Shown here: in pieces, positions 17,885 to 26,876 of the stretch
How the letters are laid out: each line of letters opens with the position of its first letter
How positions within the stretch are numbered: the stretch's first letter is position 1
DNA from: Phocaeicola vulgatus ATCC 8482
Lineage (GTDB): Bacteria > Bacteroidota > Bacteroidia > Bacteroidales > Bacteroidaceae
Reading direction: 5' to 3'
Length of the DNA stretch: 64,000 nucleotides
Assembly: GCF_000012825.1 (NCBI RefSeq)
Contig: NC_009614.1
Span: forward strand, 124,001-188,000
Notes under the pieces: model-generated
Database searches by the model: none
What the model saw: the letters and a program-made list of their open reading frames with translations, nothing else
Told to the model about the DNA's origin: nothing
Translations under genes and position numbers: made by a program

Positions 17885-19924
17885 ATGAAAAAATTACTAA
17901 CCTTCATCATGGCTTGTGTCATAAGCCTGGGTGCAACAGCCCAAATCTCGGAAAAAGCATTTGAGAAATGGCATCAGAACAAGTATTCCATGTTCATCCA
18001 CTTCGGTCTTTATTCCGAACTGGGAGGCGTATGGGAAGGCAACCCCGTCACCCGAGGATACAGTGAACAAATCCAATCGTTTGCGGGAATCTTCAGTGAC
18101 TGGTATGGAGATACCGCCCTGCGCTTCAATCCCACCCTGTTTGATGCAGACGCTATCGTGTCACTGGCCAAAGAAGCCGGTATGCGCTCCATCATCATTA
18201 CCACCAAGCATCACGACGGTTTCTGTATGTTCCGTACAGCCACCACCGACTATAATTCATACGATGCCACCCCCGGCAAGCGCGACTTCATAAAAGAGAT
18301 GGCGGAAGCTTGCAAACGTGGCGGAATCAACTTCGGCATCTATTTCTCACTGATAGACTGGCATTTTCCACAAGCCTATCCTATCTCCAGCCATAACTGT
18401 GATTTCATCACCCCACAGCATCATGAATTCACCAAAGCCCAAGTTACCGAACTGTTGACCAACTACGGTCCCATCTCCGAACTTTGGTTTGACATGGGTT
18501 CCAACACTCCTGAACAAAGCAAGGAACTGTATCAACTGGTGCACAGATTGCAACCAGACTGTATGGTAAGCGGCCGGTTGGGCAACGATCAGTATGACTT
18601 CAGTGTCATGGCAGACAACACATACCCCGAAGGCTCCTTGCAGACCGCATGGCAAACAGCAGCTTCCATGTTCGATGAAACCTGGAGCTACCGTTCCTGG
18701 CAGAAAAGGGGGGACGTTCACACCAAAGCGATGGAAAAACTACGCAGCCTGATCAATGTAGTTTCCCATGGCGGAAACTTCCTGCTGAACATCGGTCCCA
18801 AAGGTGACGGTTCCGTAGTACCCTTTGAAAGAGAGGTGCTGAAAGAAATCGGTATCTGGTTGAAGAAAAACGGTGAAGCCATTTATGGCACAGAAGCCTC
18901 TCCTTTCCGTGAGCAATTCGAATGGGGAACCATTACCCGCAAAGGCAATAACCTCTACCTCATCTTATCAGGCAACCGCCCTGCCGATGGTAAAATCACT
19001 TTGAACGTGCCGGGATGCAAACTGCAAAAAGCAGACATTAAAGCTATTCAGAAAGGACAGGAGATGATCTTCACACTACCCGCCGACGCATACGGAAAAG
19101 ACATCCAAGTGATTTGCGCCACGTTCGACCAACCGGTGAAACCGCAACCTATGGCTGCACAGCGCACTCCCAATTATAGTTATTCCTGTTTCGATTATTA
19201 CAGCAACTACCGCAGTACGGTGAGCTATCAATGGAGCATCAACAAATCCAACCTCAACGCATTGGAATTTACCTATACTCCGCAGGAGAACGGTAAGGAA
19301 TTACTGGTTGAAGTAGATGGAATACCTTACACAGTAACCCTTGACGCAGGCAAGGCACAGGCATTAAACCTGCCTTCCAAGACCGTATGGGGTCAGCGTT
19401 ACTTCTGCGGACCGGGCAGCGGATTGTTCGATGCTCCTGCCACCATCCATACTGATCCGGACAAAGCACCGGTAAGAAAAGGACAATGGAAAGAAGTGAA
19501 TGAGGAAAAAGCCATGTTCCCCAGCAATATTCTGGAAAGTTACTTCCTGATGCAGCAGGTAGAATCGCCCAAAGCACAAGATATTCTAGTAGATGTAGGT
19601 GCCGGAAACGGTATCGAAATCTATCTGAACGGCAAGTCGGTAATGAAACACCTCAACCCTTACCGCTGCAAGTTCCGCGAGGAAAAGGTGCTGCTACCGC
19701 TTCAAAAAGGCAGTAACCAAATTGTGGTAAGAATATACAACCGCTTTGAAAAAGAAACAGGCTATCTGCTGCGCCCATCAGCGGAACAGGTTATCTACAA
19801 GCAGAAATTCACTTTGCCGCAAGTGGCAAAAGGAAAAGTTCATACTGTTGTTGTAAAACAGAATAATCTGCCATCCATCCATAAGGACACAGAATTATCC
19901 AATCTGAAGGTAGAGGCAAAATAA
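17885..19924 (+). CDS. Alpha-L-fucosidase (GH29), secreted
   Basis: 679 residues. Signal peptide 1-20 (ends GATAQ). The GH29 barrel spans about 20-340: KYSMFIHFGLYSELGG, TKHHDGFCMF, and ELWFDMG with the likely nucleophile Asp203. LLNIGPKGDGSVVP marks the end of the barrel. Two beta-sandwich-like domains follow (about 345-430 and 440-679), making it longer than simple GH29 enzymes; they may bind carbohydrate. It removes alpha-linked fucose from host or plant glycans, and the linkage cannot be told from sequence. It lies 8 bp after miaA and points toward the GH109/GH110 locus, which fits stripping of H and Lewis fucose alongside A/B sugars. Confidence 0.92.
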   Translation: MKKLLTFIMACVISLGATAQISEKAFEKWHQNKYSMFIHFGLYSELGGVWEGNPVTRGYSEQIQSFAGIFSDWYGDTALRFNPTLFDADAIVSLAKEAGMRSIIITTKHHDGFCMFRTATTDYNSYDATPGKRDFIKEMAEACKRGGINFGIYFSLIDWHFPQAYPISSHNCDFITPQHHEFTKAQVTELLTNYGPISELWFDMGSNTPEQSKELYQLVHRLQPDCMVSGRLGNDQYDFSVMADNTYPEGSLQTAWQTAASMFDETWSYRSWQKRGDVHTKAMEKLRSLINVVSHGGNFLLNIGPKGDGSVVPFEREVLKEIGIWLKKNGEAIYGTEASPFREQFEWGTITRKGNNLYLILSGNRPADGKITLNVPGCKLQKADIKAIQKGQEMIFTLPADAYGKDIQVICATFDQPVKPQPMAAQRTPNYSYSCFDYYSNYRSTVSYQWSINKSNLNALEFTYTPQENGKELLVEVDGIPYTVTLDAGKAQALNLPSKTVWGQRYFCGPGSGLFDAPATIHTDPDKAPVRKGQWKEVNEEKAMFPSNILESYFLMQQVESPKAQDILVDVGAGNGIEIYLNGKSVMKHLNPYRCKFREEKVLLPLQKGSNQIVVRIYNRFEKETGYLLRPSAEQVIYKQKFTLPQVAKGKVHTVVVKQNNLPSIHKDTELSNLKVEAK

Positions 19925-19956
19925 AACTTTTCAATAAATAAAAAATGAAAAACCTC

Positions 19957-19990
19957 TCCCCGGATGTTTCTGTCATGAAATGTCCGGGGA
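19957..19990 (+). terminator. Terminator after the GH29 gene
   Basis: TCCCCGGA (19957-19964) pairs with TCCGGGGA (19983-19990), followed by AAGTTTTATA. Located 33 bp past the stop at 19924. Confidence 0.7.
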
Positions 19991-20101
19991 AAGTTTTATA
20001 TAAAGAAAACATCATTCTAGAATTTACCAATAGTACTGACAGGCCTCATGCATGAAGATCATAATATTCATAAAGTACCCTTCATACAGTCTGTTCCGAT
20101 A

Positions 20102-20881
20102 TTATGCTTTCCTCCTGTCTGCCTGATAATTCAGAATTACCCCCAGTACTATCAGTACAGAAAGTACAATCCATGCAACATTCAAAAAGATCCCTTTCCA
20201 TTCCTGCCGGGTAATGAACTGTGAATACAAAGGTCGTATAATCGGAGCTTGAGGATGGTGGAGTTTACAGCGGGACCGATCAATGGCTTTCTGATAATCA
20301 TCTAAATCAAAAATACAACGCTCATAACATACAACGGCTTGTCCTTTCTCATGCCTCACCGGAATAACCCATGCCTTAACTTCCCGCTCCTCATACTTAT
20401 GATGGGGCAATGAATCGGTAAATGCAGGAGCTACAGAGAAATGATATTGCTTCTGTTCCTTACGATAGCGGTGTCTGCCCATACTTCGTGTCACCTCACG
20501 AGTGACAGTCACACTGCTCCTTCGGGCATAATCCACCTCCAGAGTATCGAAAGTAAAATACAGAGCATTATTCTCCAAATTATATAAATCGGTAACAGCA
20601 TGATAACGCACCACTTCATCTGCCGAATGAAAAAGCCAGTTCTGTAAAGGAATATTAAAGGCCATACTTGCAGCTGCCATCAATATAAGAAAAGGAATTT
20701 TCCATCTTGAAGCAACGATAAAAGCCCCTCCGGCGAGAGTGAGTAACGGAGGTAAAGCATACGTCGTAATTTGTAACCAACCACCCGGATTAAAACCCAG
20801 GATAACGGTGAACAAAATTCCCACAAAAGAAGGAATGAAAAGTAACAGTAACAGCTTTACAACCCAATTTTTCATATTCAA
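20102..20881 (-). CDS. Hypothetical membrane protein, four helices with a periplasmic-type loop
   Basis: 259 residues. Membrane segments are near 7-28, 35-58, 63-82 and 228-250, with a long soluble region (about 95-220) between the third and fourth. The soluble part contains SVTVTREVTRSMGRHRYRKE and two cysteines within VVCYERCIFDLDDY. No known family is recognised. It has its own promoter-like box (20899-20906) and is downstream of the GH110 gene, but the terminator at 21019-21058 separates them, so a functional link is unproven. Confidence 0.7.
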   Translation of the reverse strand: MNMKNWVVKLLLLLFIPSFVGILFTVILGFNPGGWLQITTYALPPLLTLAGGAFIVASRWKIPFLILMAAASMAFNIPLQNWLFHSADEVVRYHAVTDLYNLENNALYFTFDTLEVDYARRSSVTVTREVTRSMGRHRYRKEQKQYHFSVAPAFTDSLPHHKYEEREVKAWVIPVRHEKGQAVVCYERCIFDLDDYQKAIDRSRCKLHHPQAPIIRPLYSQFITRQEWKGIFLNVAWIVLSVLIVLGVILNYQADRRKA

Positions 20882-20898
20882 TATTAGTTTTATCCTGC

Positions 20899-20906
20899 CA
20901 AAGATA
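20899..20906 (-). promoter_or_regulatory. -7 box for the four-helix membrane protein
   Basis: TATCTTTG on the minus strand, exact TAnnTTTG match, 18 bp upstream of the ATG at 20881. A TTTG lies 25 bp further upstream, slightly long for the usual spacing. Confidence 0.45.
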
Positions 20907-21018
20907 GCAATATAATTCTTGTTGTCTAAATCAAATTAGTAAATATTTTATCTATACAACAAGGCTAGGATTCATGAAACTGACAGGGAAAAAACAATAA
21001 GATAAGACCGATAAAAAA

Positions 21019-21058
21019 ATCAGCTGTAAAGGAGGAAATTTCCACCCTTACAGCTGAT
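21019..21058 (-). terminator. Rho-independent terminator after the GH110 gene
   Basis: Perfect 11-bp arms ATCAGCTGTAA (21019-21029) and TTACAGCTGAT (21048-21058). On the minus strand the stem is followed directly by TTTTTTTATC, about 70 bp past the GH110 stop. Confidence 0.8.
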
Positions 21059-21130
21059 AACTTTATCTAATCTTACTATTCAGACTTTCTTCCGCCTGTA
21101 ACTACATCTCTGCAAACAAGGGGAAAATAT

Positions 21131-22909
21131 TTATTCGGCAATCGTCACATTCGTCACCCTTTCCAGCCAGAAGCGGTTCCGGTTAGGATGGAACGGTTTG
21201 TATTCCGTATTCAACTTAATGGTGTTATTGCGGAAGACCAACCCATCGACAGACTTGGCATAAAGAATAGGAGCGTCGAAGGTTTCAAACTCATTGTCTT
21301 CAATCACAATGCCACCCTCGGGTCCGCCGTGGAAATATTGCTGCTGTCCCTTCAGGTCGGGAATCTCCGGATAGATGGAGATAACCGCATTGGTAAACTG
21401 GAACAGATTAGTCAGCGCGTTTACAAAACGGTTCTTACGGATAATGACATGACGGCAGGCACCGGTCTCAAACCAACCGTTGCAATCGCCGCAAAGCAGA
21501 ATAGCAGCCCCCGAAGTATGGTCAAACAAGTTATTCTCGACGATAGTCTTGCGCGGGGTACTGAACAAAGAACCGCGTGCACGGTTATTACGGATCACAT
21601 TGCCGGAAAACAAAACTTCAGGAGTCCATGTGAGGTTCTCTATTCCGAAACCACTTTGTTCATTAATTACCTGGTCTACCGGTTCCTGAAACGTAATCAG
21701 GAACTCTCGCGCGCCTTCGGTCTGTTCTTTGTCATAAGGACGGATAGAAATGATCTTATTCTGTTTTCCGACCAGTTCCATCGTATTCGAACGGATAAAC
21801 TGCACCTCATCACCCGGGCATCCCCACTCGAATCCCCACGACTGACCATGCATATAGCGGCCCACCAAGGTACGGTCGTCCACCCGTTTCACCACTTTCA
21901 AATAAGTGCCATGTACATTGATGGCATCATCCATCATCCCCTCATACAACCCGTTGCAAGACACAATCTTACCCTTACAACCGGAAAAATGGGTCGCATC
22001 TGCCTGCGTGGTAAAATAACGCGGATCGGCATCCCCTTTCAAACATACGCCAAATTTCTCAAGTGTAATATTTTCACAAAGCTGTGCCAACAATCCCATG
22101 CCTTCCGCATAATGTACCTTCACATTCTCAATCGTTGTATTGACATCATGGGAAAGGAATATACCGGGTGTAGGACGTCCCCAGCCACGCATGGCCACCA
22201 CTGTCCCCGGCACTAGGCGGGCATCTTTCCACCCCGGAGCATGGATACGGCGCGGAGCCACCTCACTGGCTCCTTTCGTCGGACAACCTATGTCACTGGT
22301 ATTGTAAACCAGATGTTTGGTATCCCCGTCAAAAGCAATTCCCCACGAGTGTCTCATGGTCCATCCTTCACCATAAGCCTCGAATATGGAATCTTTAGCA
22401 ATGCGATAATCGACCCACGGAGCCGGTTCAAAAACAATTCCATCCTGCGGATCGTTTTCTACGATCTTCACCTGGGCAATATGGGGGTTCTCGAAATCGA
22501 TGCTGAAGTTCTTTAACAGACAGTTTTCGGAACGCAACAAGGAAACAGGCAACATCCTGCCGTGAAATACAAATTCGGAACCTTGCCCGTCTAATGTCAG
22601 ATTCTTCATGTCCTCTAATGCGATACCTACTTTCTTGGGATTCGTTTGGTCGTGATTGGAAATATAATACTCGCGCACAGCGGCTCCTTTTTCATGAAAT
22701 TCATAACGCCCTTCGGGAAAACGGAGGATTACCTTCTCACCTTCCTTATATTCCGCCTTTATCTTGGCAAGCGCTTTTTGAAGAACCGGAGAGGCATTTT
22801 TACTGCTATTGGCTTTCAGACCGAAAGCAGAGATTTCATAGACTTTCTGAGCAGAAAGAGTGGTGCACGATAACACCAGACTCAATGATAAAACAGATAA
22901 TAATTTCAT
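21131..22909 (-). CDS. Alpha-1,3-galactosidase (GH110), blood-group-B type
   Basis: 592 residues. Signal peptide 1-20 (ends TTLSA). Right-handed beta-helix with NLTLDGQGSEFVFHG, ENCLLKNFSIDFENPHIAQV, and the GLYEGMMDDAINVHGTYLKVV segment whose paired aspartates suit the active site of this family. Length and order resemble the GlaA/GlaB enzymes of B. fragilis and B. thetaiotaomicron, GH110 exo-enzymes that invert and cleave terminal alpha-1,3-galactose, including that of the blood-group-B epitope. It is directly downstream of the GH109 gene with a 360-bp gap holding a gene remnant, and is in the periplasm or on the surface. GlaA- versus GlaB-type linkage preference cannot be assigned here. 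Confidence 0.88.
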   Translation of the reverse strand: MKLLSVLSLSLVLSCTTLSAQKVYEISAFGLKANSSKNASPVLQKALAKIKAEYKEGEKVILRFPEGRYEFHEKGAAVREYYISNHDQTNPKKVGIALEDMKNLTLDGQGSEFVFHGRMLPVSLLRSENCLLKNFSIDFENPHIAQVKIVENDPQDGIVFEPAPWVDYRIAKDSIFEAYGEGWTMRHSWGIAFDGDTKHLVYNTSDIGCPTKGASEVAPRRIHAPGWKDARLVPGTVVAMRGWGRPTPGIFLSHDVNTTIENVKVHYAEGMGLLAQLCENITLEKFGVCLKGDADPRYFTTQADATHFSGCKGKIVSCNGLYEGMMDDAINVHGTYLKVVKRVDDRTLVGRYMHGQSWGFEWGCPGDEVQFIRSNTMELVGKQNKIISIRPYDKEQTEGAREFLITFQEPVDQVINEQSGFGIENLTWTPEVLFSGNVIRNNRARGSLFSTPRKTIVENNLFDHTSGAAILLCGDCNGWFETGACRHVIIRKNRFVNALTNLFQFTNAVISIYPEIPDLKGQQQYFHGGPEGGIVIEDNEFETFDAPILYAKSVDGLVFRNNTIKLNTEYKPFHPNRNRFWLERVTNVTIAE

Positions 22910-23151
22910 TTTCAGTTAGAATTAAGAATTAATCGTATTGAAGTTTAAAGATACAGTGAAAGGAAATAGCCCAATCTATTAATCAGATTTGTTTAAATTA
23001 TTTTAACATAGACTTAAAACAAAACACAAGCATGAAAAAGGCTTGAAAGCAACGTCTTTCTAATAATAGCAAAGAGGAAATGCAGCCCCAGCTGCACTCC
23101 CCCTTTCCTTATCCTTGTTACTATTTTTAAATAGAATGTTATAAAATTATT
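22910..23151. other. Intergenic DNA with an imperfect hairpin
   Basis: No gene seen. GAGGAAATGCAGC (about 23073) can pair imperfectly with GCTGCACTCCCCCTTTCC just downstream, a candidate terminator for the minus-strand genes upstream. TATCTTTA (minus strand, near 22947) is a near match to a -7 box for GH110. Confidence 0.4.
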
Positions 23152-23226
23152 TTAGAAAGTGTCATGATATCCTTTCACCTTGTTCCAAGCATCCACACCA
23201 CCCGTCCTCCAGTCTGGAGCAGATGC
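23152..23226 (-). pseudogene. C-terminal remnant of a second GH109/Gfo-Idh-MocA-like gene
   Basis: Between two stop codons, the minus strand reads APDWRTGGVDAWNKVKGYHD followed by TF and a stop. This resembles the tail of the intact GH109 next door, which has EFPDFTRGEWNVVKGYKHA: D-x-R/T-R-G, then W-N-x-V-K-G-Y. The spacing and W-N-V-K-G-Y core match. It likely is what remains of a tandem duplicate or of a related enzyme after deletion. Confidence 0.4.
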
Positions 23227-23269
23227 TTAAGAACAACATAAACTCGATACACTTCACTTAAATGCTACA

Positions 23270-24820
23270 TTATTTGTCAGCTTCCGTCGCCCACTCTTTG
23301 GCTCCCCGTTCTTTCAGTTTAGCGGTGAATGCTTTGGCTTTTTCCATACTTGCCTGCTCTTCTTCCGGGCTTGCATAAGCGTGCTTGTAGCCTTTCACCA
23401 CGTTCCATTCTCCACGAGTGAAGTCGGGGAACTCTACGGCAGCGCAGTTATTGTCCATAGATATCTCACCCAGTTCGGCCAGTGCGCACCACTCGGCAAG
23501 GTCATACACATCCATATCCAGAGGCAGACCATTCTGCAAACAATATACCAGACGGCTGTCCATGATAAAGTCCATACCCCCGTGTCCGCCTACCTCTTTG
23601 GCTATTTCACCATACTTCTTCAGAATAGGGTGCTGGTATTTCTCAACCAAAGCATCCATTTCAGCTTGTGGCAGGAATCCGTGTGAGCTGAGATTGTCCA
23701 CCTTGGGTTGTACTCCTGAAGCACTCAGCTGATCAGCTCCCAATGCGTAGCCTTCTGTAGGATATTTGTTGGCGAACCCTTTCACACCTGTCAATTGATA
23801 CAAACGGTTATAGGGTTGCGGAGTCATTACATTGTGTTGTATTTCGATCACTTTACCGTTTTCGGTACGAATCATAGTCGTAGTGTGATCTCCATTACGG
23901 AAATTAGTGCATTCTGAACCTGTTTTGGCTTCTACCAATCCTTTTCCTACTACTGATTTGGTATCCATGGCAGTCAGTGTCTTCATACGGTCGCCACGGT
24001 GAATATCCAAAACTTGTGCCACAGGGCCAAGGCCGTGTGTAGCATACACATCACCACGATGACGCATATTGAATTCCAGACGCCAGCCCAGTTTATCGTT
24101 TTCACCGTTTTTCCAGTAATAATCCCAGAAATCGCTGAGGTTGTGGATGTAAGCTCCTTGTGCGCGGATTACCTCACCGAACACACCGTTCTGCGCCATG
24201 TTCAGCGTATTCATCTCAAACCAGTCATAGCAGCAGTTTTCCAGAATGAAGCAGTGCTTGCGTGTTGTCTCGCTCAAGTTGACAAGATCCCAGCATTCCT
24301 GCAGGTTCATGGCAGAAGGTACCTCGATGGCTACGTGCTTGCCGTTCTCCAATGCACATTTGGCAATGGGGAAGTGGTGCAACCAGTCTGCGGCGATATA
24401 TACCAAATCAATATCATCACGTTTACAAAGTTCCTCGTAACCTGTCTCACCCGAGTAGATTGCCGCTTTCGGCATAGAAGCTTTCTTTAAAATGTTCTGG
24501 CATGCTTCCGCACGTTTAGGGTCATAATCACAAAGCGCCACGATTTGGGTGCCGGGAATATGGGTGAAACGCGATACAGCTCCGGGACCACGCATTCCCA
24601 AGCCAACAAAGCCTACACGCACCACCTCCATTTTAGGAGCAGTAAGTCCGATCACGCTTTTTTGTCCGGCAGGACGTTCGGGGCTTTTTACAACAATAGT
24701 TCCCTCGTTCCACTCCCATTGCGTACCTTTATCGGTCGTATGAACAGTAGGAGCCTGAGGTGAACATGCACTCAGCACAACACATGCGCCGGCTACGAGT
24801 AATAGTTTGATTTTTTTCAT
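23270..24820 (-). CDS. Alpha-N-acetylgalactosaminidase (GH109), NAD-dependent lipoprotein
   Basis: 516 residues with the start at MKKIKLLLVAG (24820); an earlier ATG would add 17 residues ahead of the signal. Lipoprotein signal LSAC with the lipidated Cys19. The Rossmann NAD-binding domain starts at VGFVGLGMRGPGAVSRF; later DLVYIAADWLHHFPIAKCAL and GKHVAIEVPSAM are Gfo/Idh/MocA hallmarks. GH109 enzymes use bound NAD+ in an oxidation-elimination-type mechanism and remove terminal alpha-GalNAc, the blood-group-A determinant. It is adjacent to GH110 and downstream of a SusC/D pair with a terminator between, so it may be on a separate transcript. Some family members act on other substrates; the call relies on length, lipoprotein form and neighbours. 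Confidence 0.85.
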   Translation of the reverse strand: MKKIKLLLVAGACVVLSACSPQAPTVHTTDKGTQWEWNEGTIVVKSPERPAGQKSVIGLTAPKMEVVRVGFVGLGMRGPGAVSRFTHIPGTQIVALCDYDPKRAEACQNILKKASMPKAAIYSGETGYEELCKRDDIDLVYIAADWLHHFPIAKCALENGKHVAIEVPSAMNLQECWDLVNLSETTRKHCFILENCCYDWFEMNTLNMAQNGVFGEVIRAQGAYIHNLSDFWDYYWKNGENDKLGWRLEFNMRHRGDVYATHGLGPVAQVLDIHRGDRMKTLTAMDTKSVVGKGLVEAKTGSECTNFRNGDHTTTMIRTENGKVIEIQHNVMTPQPYNRLYQLTGVKGFANKYPTEGYALGADQLSASGVQPKVDNLSSHGFLPQAEMDALVEKYQHPILKKYGEIAKEVGGHGGMDFIMDSRLVYCLQNGLPLDMDVYDLAEWCALAELGEISMDNNCAAVEFPDFTRGEWNVVKGYKHAYASPEEEQASMEKAKAFTAKLKERGAKEWATEADK

Positions 24821-24967
24821 GATAATTGTTTTATAAATAAATAATAAATGAATCGGTTTATGCACGAACACATAATAAATACGCCTATAAAGGACCTTCC
24901 CCCCCTAGTGGAAGTGATTTTTTTAGAATCCATGTATTTCCATTCATTGTCATTCAGAAGGATAAAC

Positions 24968-25007
24968 AAAGGCTTGCTGTCCATTGGACATGGAAAAACA
25001 AGCCTTT
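24968..25007 (-). terminator. Terminator after the first susC/susD operon
   Basis: Arms AAAGGCTTG (24968-24976) and CAAGCCTTT (24999-25007) pair perfectly, enclosing a smaller TGTCCA/TGGACA pair. T-rich on both sides; 41 bp beyond the susD stop on the minus strand. Confidence 0.7.
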
Positions 25008-25047
25008 TTCATTGTTTATTCAAAAAAGTTGAAGAAAACAGAAAACA

Positions 25048-26859
25048 TTAGTATCCAGGGTTTTGGTCATCTTTCAACAGCGGATTCACGTCCATGGCAG
25101 AAGTCGGAATAGGCATCAGGAGCAAACGATCTCCCCATACTTTATCTATTACAACATATTTTTGCCATTCTTTTTTCACCGGATCAAATCCTCCACAAGG
25201 TGCTGTACTTTCGCCATTCATCGCCTCACGACAATATTCCAATCCGTAACGACGTATATCATCGTAACGATGACCTTCGGCTGCCAGCTCAATACGACGC
25301 TCATTGCGTACCAACTCAAGAGCCGCATCTTTTGACAGACTGTTCGGAACATTGGGCATACCGCAACGGTCGCGCAAATCATTCAAAGCATGCTGAACTT
25401 TTTCATCCCAACCATTATTTTGTACACGAGCTTCAGCATAAGTCAACAAAACCTCAGCATAGCGAATGATCGGATAATCCTCCACACTCTGCCAACCTTG
25501 ATAAGGAGTAAGAGAAACCAACTTACGGTAATTATATCCGGTCCAAGATTCATTTCCATCTGATCCGGCTTTCAAAGGATCCCACATATAATAGAAATCA
25601 CCGGAGAAGTCCGTTTCCTGCCATCCTTTCAATGGAAATAAAATAGAAGCATACAAACGGCTGTCACGATTACGGAACTCCTGCATATAAGGGATTGACT
25701 TGATGTCCAATGTAGGCACCTTTTCACGGAACACTGCCGGAGCAACCGATTTATAAGTTTCTCCCACCGGCTCTGCAAAATACTTCATCCACATATCGGC
25801 AAAACGTGCACGTCTGGTTTCTTCGGAAGGAATTTCAGGAAGAGTTTTTCCATCAATGCTCCAATAGGCATCCACCAGATCCTGCATGGGCTCAAAAGAA
25901 GAGTATCCAGATCCCATCTGACTGGGACGAATATATGTATAACGAGTCCAATCACAGTTATTATCATCTGCCATGTATTCACGTGTCAGGATATATTCAG
26001 GATTACCCGGATTGGCATTCTCTTTGTGCCACAAGGTTTCATAACTGAACAATCCTTTTACAAACTTGTCTTTGTCAATACCCACTTCAGCAAAATCAAT
26101 ATATTTCTCCATTTCATCAGCTTCCTGCTGTTGTGCCGCATTCAAAGAAGTTACACGGAACAAGGAATGATGTCCTTCCGATATCACTTTGCCGGCAGAA
26201 GCCTCAGCCTCTATATAGTTACCGAAATAAAGGGCAGCGCGGGCACGCAAAGCCAAAGCAGCGGCACGGGTAATACGGCTTGACTCATACAAATAACTGC
26301 CATCATATTCATCAGGAAGTATTTCGGCTATTTCATTCAGCTCGCTCAAAATAAAAGCCTGTACTTTTTCTGCCGGATCGCGTTTTGCATAAGGTGCATT
26401 ATATTCGGGCACATCAGTAAAAAGATAGGCCTTGCCAAACTTCGTAGTCAGTTGTAAATACTGCCAGGCACGGAAGAAACGGGCTTCTGCCTTCATACGT
26501 TCCTTCAGTCCTTCACTGATATCACATTTATCTACATTGATGATAAAATTATTGGCTATGCGGACTGTACTATAACCATAACCAAAATCATTCCCTGCCG
26601 TGATACCATTGGTTTGTACCAACTCATAGGGACCTTCCCACGGTTTATGGCTATGCGCGTTATCGGTATACATTTCATCCCAGATATCCATGCCCGGGAG
26701 TTCTGCATACAACGCGTTCAATCCATTCCAAGCATCTTTCTCGTTTTTCCAGAAAGTCTCGGTAGATATATCAGAAGGTGGAACAACGTCCAAATCACAT
26801 GAAACCATAGATGCACACAGCAGTGCAGAAAATGTGATATATTTAATGTTGAATTTCAT
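25048..26859 (-). CDS. SusD/RagB-family glycan-binding lipoprotein
   Basis: 603 residues. Lipoprotein signal with Cys21 (SMVSCDLDVVPPSD). The helical SusD fold is indicated by FWKNEKDAWNGLNALYAELPG, RFFRAWQYLQLTTKFG (a classic SusD TPR segment), and the C-terminal VRNERRIELAAEGHRYDDIRR. SusD proteins sit on the cell surface as the lid of the SusC transporter and bind glycan. It starts 17 bp after the susC stop and is the last gene of the susC-susD operon. Confidence 0.95.
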   Translation of the reverse strand: MKFNIKYITFSALLCASMVSCDLDVVPPSDISTETFWKNEKDAWNGLNALYAELPGMDIWDEMYTDNAHSHKPWEGPYELVQTNGITAGNDFGYGYSTVRIANNFIINVDKCDISEGLKERMKAEARFFRAWQYLQLTTKFGKAYLFTDVPEYNAPYAKRDPAEKVQAFILSELNEIAEILPDEYDGSYLYESSRITRAAALALRARAALYFGNYIEAEASAGKVISEGHHSLFRVTSLNAAQQQEADEMEKYIDFAEVGIDKDKFVKGLFSYETLWHKENANPGNPEYILTREYMADDNNCDWTRYTYIRPSQMGSGYSSFEPMQDLVDAYWSIDGKTLPEIPSEETRRARFADMWMKYFAEPVGETYKSVAPAVFREKVPTLDIKSIPYMQEFRNRDSRLYASILFPLKGWQETDFSGDFYYMWDPLKAGSDGNESWTGYNYRKLVSLTPYQGWQSVEDYPIIRYAEVLLTYAEARVQNNGWDEKVQHALNDLRDRCGMPNVPNSLSKDAALELVRNERRIELAAEGHRYDDIRRYGLEYCREAMNGESTAPCGGFDPVKKEWQKYVVIDKVWGDRLLLMPIPTSAMDVNPLLKDDQNPGY

Positions 26860-26876
26860 AATTTTATTTTTTTGAA

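Noticed and set aside
21188..22216. Plus-strand frame of 342 codons opposite the GH110 gene
   Set aside because: Antisense shadow of a gene with family motifs; no start signal or recognisable domain.
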